From NCBI GenBank assembly GCA_964370305.1, contig CAYJIU010000101.1, forward strand, positions 1 through 6,321: 6,321 bases of DNA, written 5' to 3'. Positions 1 through 4,772 of the stretch are shown here, in pieces (the first letter of the stretch is position 1; each line of letters opens with the position of its first letter). The notes under the pieces are model-generated. The model did not search any database, had not been told where the DNA came from, and worked only from the letters and a program-made list of their open reading frames with translations. Source of the stretch: CAYJAD01 sp964370305 (GTDB taxonomy: Bacteria > Desulfobacterota > Desulfovibrionia > Desulfovibrionales > Desulfovibrionaceae). The position numbers and the translations under genes are program-made.

Positions 1-40
1 AATCCATGTATTTAAAAACGTCATCAAGAGGAAATGTCAT
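1..40 (-). CDS. Possible 5' end of a divergent gene (partial)
   Basis: On the minus strand an ATG at 40-38 opens a frame that stays open to the window edge, giving the 13 residues MTFPLDDVFKYMD. The peptide is acidic and aromatic and looks like a reasonable protein start, but it is too short to identify. No clear Shine-Dalgarno sequence precedes it. A GTG seven codons further upstream in the same frame is an alternative start. A plausible minus-strand promoter lies at 101-130. Against this, the same bases carry short plus-strand frames that end near 70-76, so this could instead be the tail of an upstream + strand gene. The call is tentative. Confidence 0.25.
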   Translation of the reverse strand, partial: MTFPLDDVFKYMD

Positions 41-100
41 TTTGCAAATCGGAATCACGTATGCGACGTAGCATGATGATTACTTGAGAAACAATCCAAG

Positions 101-130
101 AGCATAAAAGTACCCTTGACTTTTAATCAA
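101..130 (-). promoter_or_regulatory. Possible divergent promoter, overlapping the greA promoter
   Basis: Read on the minus strand, TTGATT (130-125) and TATGCT (106-101) are separated by 18 bases, a fair match to a sigma-70-type promoter. Transcription would begin near 94 and reach the possible minus-strand ATG at 40. Its -35 sits between the greA -35 and -10, so the two promoters could compete. This is a match by eye only. Confidence 0.25.
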
Positions 131-142
131 ATAATGTATACT
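116..142 (+). promoter_or_regulatory. Probable sigma-70-type promoter of greA
   Basis: TTGACT (116-121) and TATACT (137-142) are good -35 and -10 matches. The spacer is 15 bases, shorter than the usual 16-18. Transcription would begin near 149, giving a greA leader of about 70 nt that contains the hairpin at 169-192. No better promoter is visible between 1 and 219. Confidence 0.55.
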
Positions 143-168
143 CTCACTGTACATATTTTTGACGAAAC

Positions 169-201
169 GTACGCACTGCTTGCAGCGCGTACTTCTTTTT
201 T
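169..201 (+). terminator. Terminator-like hairpin in the greA leader (possible attenuator)
   Basis: GTACGC (169-174) pairs perfectly with GCGTAC (187-192). Across an A-C mismatch, CTG (176-178) pairs with CAG (183-185) around a CTTG loop. The 3' arm runs directly into TTCTTTTTT (193-201). This has the form of a Rho-independent terminator, but it lies between the greA promoter and the greA start codon. Transcripts ending here would be about 50 nt long. E. coli greA is known to have a leader terminator that produces the short GraL RNAs, so this is a probable analogue. Its effect here is inferred from sequence. Confidence 0.55.
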
Positions 202-218
202 ACAACAAGAAGGTTTTT

Positions 219-707
219 ATGAGTATACCAATATCTAAACAAGGTTTTGTGCAGCTTGAAGCCGAGCTTGAACGCTTAAAAAGTGAACGGCCTGCTATTA
301 TTCAAGCCATTAAAGAAGCAAGAGAAGAAGGCGACCTACGCGAAAATGCCGGTTATGATGCCGCACGTGAACGCCAAGGAATGAACGAAGCTCGCATCAC
401 CTATATTGAATCACGCATGGGACAGTTCCAAGTTATTGATTTAGATACCCTTAATGGGGATAAAGTTATTTTTGGAGCCACGGTAGAAGTGGAAGACGTA
501 GATACAGAGGAAATCAAATCCTTTACTTTACTTGGCCCCGATGAGGCTGATTTTTCCAATGGTTCCATTTCAGTTCTTTCCCCCGTTGGCCTTGCCCTAA
601 TCGGTAAGGAAGAAGGGGACGAAGTCAGCATTGACATCCCACGTGGCCGTGTAACATATGAAATTATTAGCATAAACTTCCTTGGTAGCAACCGCCTCTC
701 AACCTAG
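219..707 (+). CDS. greA: Transcription elongation factor GreA
   Basis: GreA rescues backtracked RNA polymerase: it enters the secondary channel and stimulates cleavage of the extruded RNA 3' end by the polymerase. The 162-residue product is close to the usual family length of about 158. Residues 7-75 form the N-terminal coiled coil. Its tip motif EGDLRENAGY (37-46) carries the acidic pair D39 and E42, equivalent to D41 and E44 of E. coli GreA. Residues 80-155 form the FKBP-like C-terminal domain, with the typical SPVGLALIGKEEGDEV at 121-136. I chose the ATG at 219 because AAGAAGG (207-213) precedes it by 5 bases and the protein then starts at the normal place. The frame is open back to an ATG at 159, but that would add 20 unconserved residues overlapping the leader hairpin. 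It is the first gene of a likely operon with mtaB, which begins 6 bases after its stop. Confidence 0.96.
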   Translation: MSIPISKQGFVQLEAELERLKSERPAIIQAIKEAREEGDLRENAGYDAARERQGMNEARITYIESRMGQFQVIDLDTLNGDKVIFGATVEVEDVDTEEIKSFTLLGPDEADFSNGSISVLSPVGLALIGKEEGDEVSIDIPRGRVTYEIISINFLGSNRLST

Positions 708-713
708 TGTCCC

Positions 714-2066
714 ATGTTTTCAAAAGTAACATGGACATTTTCCATAGTCACCCTTGGCTGTAAGGTTAATCAATACGAGAGTGAGGCCATAGCCGAGGCT
801 TGGCAAAAACTGGGAGGCATTAAAGCCACTGATGGGCCGGTGGACGTGGCTCTTGTTAATTCTTGCGCCATCACATCCAAGGGCGAGCGCGACACCAGAA
901 GCGCGCTTTACAACATTACGCGCAACCATCCCCATGCCATACGCATTTTAACAGGCTGTGCCGCAAAACTGGTAGCTAATGATTTAAATAACCAAAATTA
1001 TTATGATATTCTTATACCGCCAAGGGCTAAAGCTTTGCTAATGCAAGGCCCTTGGCAGTGGGAAGATCAGGCCTATCCCCACCACTTAAGCCCAAACACC
1101 ACCGCTGACCCTTTCGCTGCACATGGTTTTAACATTACATCCTTTGAGCGCACCCGCCCTATTATTAAGGTGCAAGACGGCTGTTCGCATCGCTGCACCT
1201 ATTGCATTGTCCCCTTGGTGCGTGGGCCTAGCCATAGCCGTGGTGCAAAAGATATTCTTGCAGAAGCAAAAAGCCTTTTGCACAATGGATTTTGTGAAAT
1301 ACTACTCTCTGGCATTAACTTGCATCACTATGGGCGCAAAGCTCCCACTGGTGAACCACAAGACTTTTGGGAGTTGGTGCAACTTTTAGAGCAAGAACTT
1401 GCACCTAAATGGGCTCACAAAGCACGCTTGCGTATATCATCACTTGAACCAAGCCAGCTCACACCTAAAAGCCTTGATATATTACAAAAATCGCAACTAC
1501 TTTGCCCGCATTTACATTTATCCCTCCAACATGGGAGCAAACGCGTGCTTAAAGCCATGGGCCGCGGGCATTACAAACTTCAGCTTTTAGAAGAAGCCAT
1601 AACTGAACTTCGCAAAACATGGCCGCATTTGGGCCTTGGGGCCGATATACTCATGGGCTTTCCCAGTGAAGAAGAAGAGGATGTACAAGAAACACTTGCC
1701 CTTGTAAGCAGATTAAAGCTTAATTATGCGCATGTATTTCCTTATTCAAAACGCCCGGGCACTGCAGCAGCCAATTTTAATAAGCAAATACCCCATGCCC
1801 TAAAAGTTGAACGCGCAGCCAAGGTGCGTGAGCTTATCTATGCGCAAAAACAAGACTTTTTACATCAATTACTCAAGCTACCACAGTTAGATTTGATTGT
1901 AGACAATCCGCCACAAGGAGCTGCCAGCCATAAAAAAGTATATAAAGCCATTGATGCCCACTATGCCCCGTGTCGCTTGCAACTATCCAAGGATATGGGT
2001 ATAAATAAAATTATTTCAGCCAAGCCCCTGCAAGTAAAGGATGATATGCTCATAGTTATAACATAG
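714..2066 (+). CDS. mtaB: tRNA (N6-threonylcarbamoyladenosine-37-C2)-methylthiotransferase MtaB
   Basis: This cytoplasmic radical-SAM enzyme adds a methylthio group to C2 of t6A37 in tRNAs reading ANN codons, giving ms2t6A. The N-terminal UPF0004 domain holds cysteines C16 (in TLGCKVNQYE), C51 (NSCAIT) and C82 (TGCAAK), which bind the auxiliary [4Fe-4S] cluster. The radical-SAM CX3CX2C motif is C157, C161 and C164 in QDGCSHRCTYCIVP. The LGCKVNQYE signature is that of MtaB rather than MiaB (YGCQMN) or RimO. The length of 450 matches the family, and residues from about 390 should be the TRAM domain, though they match it only weakly by eye. The ATG at 714 is the first possible start, because an in-frame stop lies just upstream at 705. 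No Shine-Dalgarno sequence is visible, so translation is probably coupled to greA, which ends 6 bases earlier. Confidence 0.93.
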   Translation: MFSKVTWTFSIVTLGCKVNQYESEAIAEAWQKLGGIKATDGPVDVALVNSCAITSKGERDTRSALYNITRNHPHAIRILTGCAAKLVANDLNNQNYYDILIPPRAKALLMQGPWQWEDQAYPHHLSPNTTADPFAAHGFNITSFERTRPIIKVQDGCSHRCTYCIVPLVRGPSHSRGAKDILAEAKSLLHNGFCEILLSGINLHHYGRKAPTGEPQDFWELVQLLEQELAPKWAHKARLRISSLEPSQLTPKSLDILQKSQLLCPHLHLSLQHGSKRVLKAMGRGHYKLQLLEEAITELRKTWPHLGLGADILMGFPSEEEEDVQETLALVSRLKLNYAHVFPYSKRPGTAAANFNKQIPHALKVERAAKVRELIYAQKQDFLHQLLKLPQLDLIVDNPPQGAASHKKVYKAIDAHYAPCRLQLSKDMGINKIISAKPLQVKDDMLIVIT

Positions 2067-2082
2067 CCAAGGGATTAATATT

Positions 2083-2730
2083 ATGGAAAAATGTCATACT
2101 TTACTTATTGATAATCACCCACTATTACTTGAAGGGCTACGCAGTACACTTAGCCCCTACCCTGATATAAAAATTATCGGCATGGCCCATGGTTCTGAAG
2201 ATGCTTTGCTCCTAGCCAAAGAATATAAACCGCAGCTTGTAATTATGGAAGTGGATATGGCAGACGGCATTGCCACCGTTAAGCGTTTGCGCAAGATGCT
2301 ACCCAATGCCAAAATACTTATTTACACCATGCACAGCGATCAGCGTTTTTTGCCCGAACTTATTCAAATGGGTATTGTGGCTCACGTTTTTAAAAGCGAT
2401 ACCGCAAATGTATTATTACAAGCCATACATGAAGTACGTAAAGGACAAGTGTTTTTAAGCGGTCACGACCCTGGCGGATATTTAATCAGCCTTATGCGTG
2501 AACGCATGGCAAACCCGCATAATGAAGATTTAAGCATACTATCATCCCGTGAAAGCGAAGTTTTTTTGCTCTTAGCCCAAGGCATGCCCATTCGGCATAT
2601 TGCAACGGCCTTGCATATTAGCCCCAAAACTGTAGAAAGTCATAAATATAATCTTTTCAGCAAATTACACATTCACTCCTTGAGTGAACTTATCAAAATT
2701 GCCATCCGGCACGGCTTGGTGCAAATTTGA
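2083..2730 (+). CDS. NarL/FixJ-type response regulator with an atypical receiver
   Basis: The 215-residue product has an N-terminal receiver domain (about 5-120) and a C-terminal LuxR-type helix-turn-helix (about 152-208). The DNA-binding part is well conserved: LSSRESEVFLLLAQG, then HIATALHISPKTVESHKYNL. The receiver keeps T82 and K104 of the usual active site. However, the phosphoacceptor aspartate is glutamate (E56 in VIMEVDMADG, where the family has LMDxxMPxxDG), and the first acidic pair reads D10-N11 instead of D-D. Such a domain probably cannot be phosphorylated normally and may be fixed in one state. AAGGGA (2069-2074) lies 8 bases before the ATG, and the gene starts 16 bases after mtaB, so it is probably the last gene of that operon. 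No sensor kinase is in the window. Its targets are unknown; the exporter module 124 bases downstream is one candidate. Confidence 0.88.
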   Translation: MEKCHTLLIDNHPLLLEGLRSTLSPYPDIKIIGMAHGSEDALLLAKEYKPQLVIMEVDMADGIATVKRLRKMLPNAKILIYTMHSDQRFLPELIQMGIVAHVFKSDTANVLLQAIHEVRKGQVFLSGHDPGGYLISLMRERMANPHNEDLSILSSRESEVFLLLAQGMPIRHIATALHISPKTVESHKYNLFSKLHIHSLSELIKIAIRHGLVQI

Positions 2731-2854
2731 CTAAGTGTTTTCCCTAAAATTTAACTATACATTAGGTAAATACCTTATTGTGATTTTTTTCCCAAAGTAT
2801 ATTTTTAGCCTCAGACATTAAGAATATTAGCTTGTAATCCAAAAGGGGGTATAC

Positions 2855-3826
2855 ATGCCTATCCGTAGAGTTTTAGTGTTTTGTGGGCTTTTAATACTTT
2901 GCTTTGCAAGTATTGCCCTTGCTGCTGAGCCGAGTGCAGAAACCCAACAAGAAATACAAGCAGCCACCCAATCTGCTGTAGATTCTGGCATGCCTTGGTG
3001 GTTTTGGCCGCTGGCTTTGCTAGTTTTCTGTTTTGTCCTTGGGATAATTGCAGTGCTGGCAGGTGTTGGTGGCGGTGTACTCTTTGTACCGTTGGTCAGT
3101 GGATTTTTCCCATTCCACCTAGACTTTGTGCGTGGTGCCGGCCTTATGGTAGCACTTGCTGGCGCACTGGCTGCAGGGCCCGGTCTTTTGCGACGCAACC
3201 TTGCCAGCTTGCGTCTAGCCTTGCCTGTGGCTTTGGTAGCGTCTACCTTTTCCATTGCAGGTGCCATGATTGGCCTTGCTCTACCAACCAATATAGTACA
3301 AATCTGTCTTGGGGTTACAATTCTTGGTATTGCAGTATTATTGCTTCTCGCCAAAAATTCAGTATTTCCAGAAGTTAAAAAACAAGACGCCATTGGCATG
3401 GCCCTTGGTATGAATGGTTCTTTCCTTGAGCCATCATCCAATGAAGTTATTAGCTGGAAAACACATCGCACTCTACCGGGCATACTACTTTTTATCATTA
3501 TTGGCCTCATGGCTGGTATGTTTGGTCTTGGCGCAGGATGGGCAAATATTCCTGTACTTAACCTACTCATGGGTGTGCCGCTAAAAGTTTCTGTAGGTAC
3601 ATCTAAATTCCTACTCTCCATTGCTGATACCTCAGCCGCGTGGGTATACTTAAATCAAGGGGCAGTAATCCCCATGATTGCTGTACCATCCATTGTGGGC
3701 CTTATGGCTGGCTCTGTAATTGGGGTACGTTTGCTATCCATCGCTAACCCGAAATTTATTCGCTACATGGTTATTGGCGTACTTGGCTTTGCCGGCGTAC
3801 AAGCATTGCTCAAGGGCATAGGATAA
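2855..3826 (+). CDS. TauE/SafE (TSUP) family membrane anion exporter
   Basis: This is an inner-membrane protein of the family that exports or takes up sulfite, sulfonates (taurine, sulfoacetate) and similar small anions. The specific substrate cannot be read from the sequence. Two internally homologous halves are visible. The first carries GVGGGVLFVPLV (70-81). The second carries GLGAGWANIPVL (224-235) followed by VPLKVSVGTSKF (241-252). A hydrophilic stretch at 168-206 separates them. Most of the rest is hydrophobic, consistent with about eight or more membrane helices. Residues 1-23 resemble a signal peptide ending ALA-A, after which residues 24-47 form a polar segment, so the N-terminus may be cleaved or be an extra helix. 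At 323 residues it is longer than minimal family members (about 250). AAGGGGG (2843-2849) lies 5 bases before the ATG. It forms an operon with the next gene. Confidence 0.88.
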   Translation: MPIRRVLVFCGLLILCFASIALAAEPSAETQQEIQAATQSAVDSGMPWWFWPLALLVFCFVLGIIAVLAGVGGGVLFVPLVSGFFPFHLDFVRGAGLMVALAGALAAGPGLLRRNLASLRLALPVALVASTFSIAGAMIGLALPTNIVQICLGVTILGIAVLLLLAKNSVFPEVKKQDAIGMALGMNGSFLEPSSNEVISWKTHRTLPGILLFIIIGLMAGMFGLGAGWANIPVLNLLMGVPLKVSVGTSKFLLSIADTSAAWVYLNQGAVIPMIAVPSIVGLMAGSVIGVRLLSIANPKFIRYMVIGVLGFAGVQALLKGIG

Positions 3827-3836
3827 GGAGTATATC

Positions 3837-4259
3837 ATGGAAAATAAAGACGTTGCAGCATCTCCGGCCCAACTACGCTACGCAAACATTTTGCATTGGG
3901 GCTCAGTTGTGGGCTTTGTGGCTATGGTTTTAACCTTTGTTTTGTATATGCTTGAATTAAGTTTGGAAGCACCGCACGTTCCTCTAGATGTGCTAGTGGA
4001 CTCATGGCATTTAAGTGCGGCTGAGTTTAACGCTAAGCATGAAATTCCCATAGGTTGGGGGTGGGTTAATCTGCTCTTAACTGGTGACTTTGGCAACTTT
4101 ATTGGTATTGCCATCTTAGCTGGTTTAACAATTGTTTGTTATATCCAACTTGCCATTGACTTTTTCCGCGTGAATGAAAAGTTAATGGGCATAATTGCCA
4201 CTGTCGAAGTAGTTGTCCTTACTGTAGCAGCTACTGGCCTTGTGGGTGGTGCTCACTAA
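3837..4259 (+). CDS. Small three-helix membrane protein, partner of the TSUP exporter
   Basis: I do not recognise a family with confidence. The 140-residue product has three hydrophobic segments at about 21-41, 85-110 and 116-137. Charge distribution suggests the N-terminus is inside the cell. Residues 42-82 would then form an external loop rich in W, H, D and P, including HEIPIGWGWVNLLLTGDFGN. TauE/SafE-family genes in many genomes are followed by a small membrane protein, often of the DUF1634 family, and this may be a divergent relative or functional equivalent. The ribosome binding site TAAGGAG (3824-3830) overlaps the exporter's stop codon and lies 6 bases before the ATG, so the two proteins are almost certainly made together. 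A role as an accessory subunit of the transporter is inferred from context. Confidence 0.75.
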   Translation: MENKDVAASPAQLRYANILHWGSVVGFVAMVLTFVLYMLELSLEAPHVPLDVLVDSWHLSAAEFNAKHEIPIGWGWVNLLLTGDFGNFIGIAILAGLTIVCYIQLAIDFFRVNEKLMGIIATVEVVVLTVAATGLVGGAH

Positions 4260-4275
4260 GAGTATAAAGAGCATG

Positions 4276-4360
4276 CCTTAGAAGGTTGTCGAAAAAGGCA
4301 CTAAATTTTATATTTTGCAAATTTCTTTTTGAAATTGATTTTTTCAACTACCTGTTAAGG
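4276..4360. repeat. 85-base imperfect inverted repeat after the exporter operon
   Basis: CCTTA (4276-4280) pairs with TAAGG (4356-4360). Inside these, the 14-base arm starting AGGTTGTCG (4283-4296) pairs at 12 of 14 positions with 4340-4353. The centre holds a small AT-rich hairpin (ATTTC/GAAAT around TTTTT, near 4321-4335). It begins 16 bases after the stop of the small membrane protein and could serve as the operon's transcription end. The right arm contains a T-run but does not end in one, so it is not a clean intrinsic terminator. A small non-autonomous element with degenerate terminal repeats is the alternative. Confidence 0.5.
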
Positions 4361-4366
4361 TAACAC

Positions 4367-4375
4367 TGATACAAT
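4367..4375 (+). promoter_or_regulatory. Extended -10 element upstream of the palindrome-bounded block
   Basis: TGATACAAT (4367-4375) matches the extended -10 form TGnTAnAAT. No good -35 lies 16-18 bases upstream, which is tolerable for extended -10 promoters. Transcription would start near 4381-4383, at the very beginning of the first 30-base palindrome. This makes a small RNA starting there plausible. Confidence 0.4.
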
Positions 4376-4378
4376 TAA

Positions 4379-4408
4379 AACATCCTCTTGTCTGTGACAA
4401 GAGGATGT
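4379..4408 (+). repeat. 30-base palindromic repeat, copy 1
   Basis: The copy forms a perfect 13-base-pair hairpin: ACATCCTCTTGTC (4380-4392), loop TGT, GACAAGAGGATGT (4396-4408). All 30 bases are identical to 4561-4590. This copy is followed by CAGTTTG rather than a T-run, so it would not terminate transcription efficiently. Confidence 0.9.
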
Positions 4409-4560
4409 CAGTTTGATGACAAACCCCACTTCGTGGGTTTTGCGCCGCTATTGTCAGCAGAGCTGCCTAGCGGAAAGGCACGAAAATCAATCGTTTAACG
4501 GCGCAAGTAAATTGCGCCTACTCTTGATTTATCGGTCGTGCTGACTTTGTCAGCACTCTC

Positions 4561-4590
4561 AACATCCTCTTGTCTGTGACAAGAGGATGT
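4561..4590 (+). repeat. 30-base palindromic repeat, copy 2
   Basis: All 30 bases are identical to 4379-4408, 182 bases further on. The flanking bases differ on both sides (A against C on the left, C against T on the right). Here the palindrome extends by one A-T pair and runs into a T-run, so it also works as a terminator. Confidence 0.9.
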
Positions 4591-4596
4591 TTTTTT
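4561..4596 (+). terminator. Strong Rho-independent terminator
   Basis: AACATCCTCTTGTC (4561-4574) and GACAAGAGGATGTT (4578-4591) form a perfect 14-base-pair stem around TGT. Seven consecutive T residues follow the stem's GATG (4590-4596). It separates the upstream transcripts from the thiC promoter region. Confidence 0.88.
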
Positions 4597-4610
4597 GTGA
4601 GAATTCTTCC

Positions 4611-4639
4611 TTTACAATTGACACTCTCTTATATAGAGT
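4611..4639 (+). promoter_or_regulatory. Probable thiC promoter region
   Basis: The region between the terminator and the riboswitch must hold the promoter, but the hexamers are ambiguous. TTTACA (4611-4616) with TATAGA (4632-4637) has a 15-base spacer and would start transcription just at the riboswitch. The consensus TTGACA (4618-4623) is striking, but a -10 placed 16-18 bases downstream would start transcription inside the aptamer. The inverted repeat ACTCT (4623-4627) and AGAGT (4635-4639) straddles the likely -10 and could be an operator. Confidence 0.4.
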
Positions 4640-4640
4640 C

Positions 4641-4728
4641 CTTGTAGCTAGGGGAGCCGCAAGGCTGAGAATGGGAATTTCCCTTACCCTTTGAACCTGA
4701 CGTGGATTATACTGCCGTAGGGAAGCTT
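4641..4728 (+). promoter_or_regulatory. TPP riboswitch (THI element) upstream of thiC
   Basis: The conserved blocks of the thiamine pyrophosphate aptamer are present in order. They are GGGGAGCC with GGCTGAGA (4651-4670; GCC/GGC stem around GCAA, and the pyrimidine-binding CTGAGA at 4665-4670), a GGGAA/TTCCC variable stem (4673-4683), ACCCTTTGAACCTGA (4686-4700), and the closing GCCGTAGGGAAGC (4714-4726). TPP binding should lower thiC expression. There is no hairpin with a T-run between the aptamer and the thiC start, so control is probably at translation initiation. Confidence 0.95.
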
Positions 4729-4736
4729 CTTTGCAC

Positions 4737-4772
4737 TATGGCTTTTATGCACTGTTTAACCGGAGAGCCATA
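4737..4772 (+). promoter_or_regulatory. Hairpin enclosing the thiC ribosome binding site (likely expression platform)
   Basis: TATGGCT (4737-4743) pairs with AGCCATA (4766-4772), which includes the first base of the thiC start codon. The 22-base loop holds the Shine-Dalgarno sequence GGAG (4762-4765). This structure could hide the start site when the aptamer is folded. The switching itself is inferred. Confidence 0.45.

Larger units (their letters stand above)
4381..4596 (+). ncRNA. Candidate structured small RNA, family not recognised
   Basis: The segment starts near the site predicted from the extended -10 at 4367-4375 and ends with a strong intrinsic terminator. Helices visible from 5' to 3' are: the first palindrome; 4421-4429 with 4433-4440 (AAACCC with GGGTTT, one bulged C); CCGCTA (4445-4450) with TAGCGG (4468-4473), capped by CAGC/GCTG around AGA; 4478-4490 with 4524-4530 and 4536-4541 (13 pairs, one 5-base bulge); GGCGCAA (4500-4506) with TTGCGCC (4512-4518) inside it; GTGCTGAC (4538-4545) with GTCAGCAC (4549-4556); and the terminator. 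Some helices exclude each other. A 42-codon frame (4416-4544) overlaps it, but it is not convincing as a gene. The segment lies 121 bases after the exporter operon and ahead of the thiC promoter. It matches no riboswitch or ribozyme consensus I know. A small mobile element bounded by palindromes is the main alternative. Confidence 0.5.

Noticed and set aside
159..218. Upstream in-frame ATG extending GreA by 20 residues
   Set aside because: It has no good ribosome binding site, overlaps the leader hairpin, and the added residues are not part of the GreA fold. The ATG at 219 has AAGAAGG at proper spacing.
2731..2854. Terminator or promoter between the regulator and the exporter
   Set aside because: AGGT-AAAT-ACCT (2764-2775) with a T-run at 2784-2790 is too weak and too far from the T-run to call a terminator. 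TTGTGA (2778-2783) and TATATT (2798-2803) are only 14 bases apart. Nothing here is strong enough to annotate.
2827..3621. Minus-strand open frame of 264 codons
   Set aside because: It lies opposite the exporter gene, which has clear family motifs, a ribosome binding site and membrane helices. The minus-strand product is rich in R, P, S and T with no recognisable domain.
4276..4360. Integron attC site
   Set aside because: The outer bases do not give the paired RYYYAAC and GTTRRRY core sites, and no integrase or cassette genes are present.
4409..4445. Hammerhead ribozyme suggested by TTGATGA followed by a hairpin
   Set aside because: The CUGAUGA core is not exact, and the required GAAA after the second stem is missing (TGCGCC is present instead).
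4379..4590. CRISPR array suggested by two identical 30-base repeats
   Set aside because: There are only two copies, 152 bases apart, each a full palindrome, with structured sequence between them and no cas genes.
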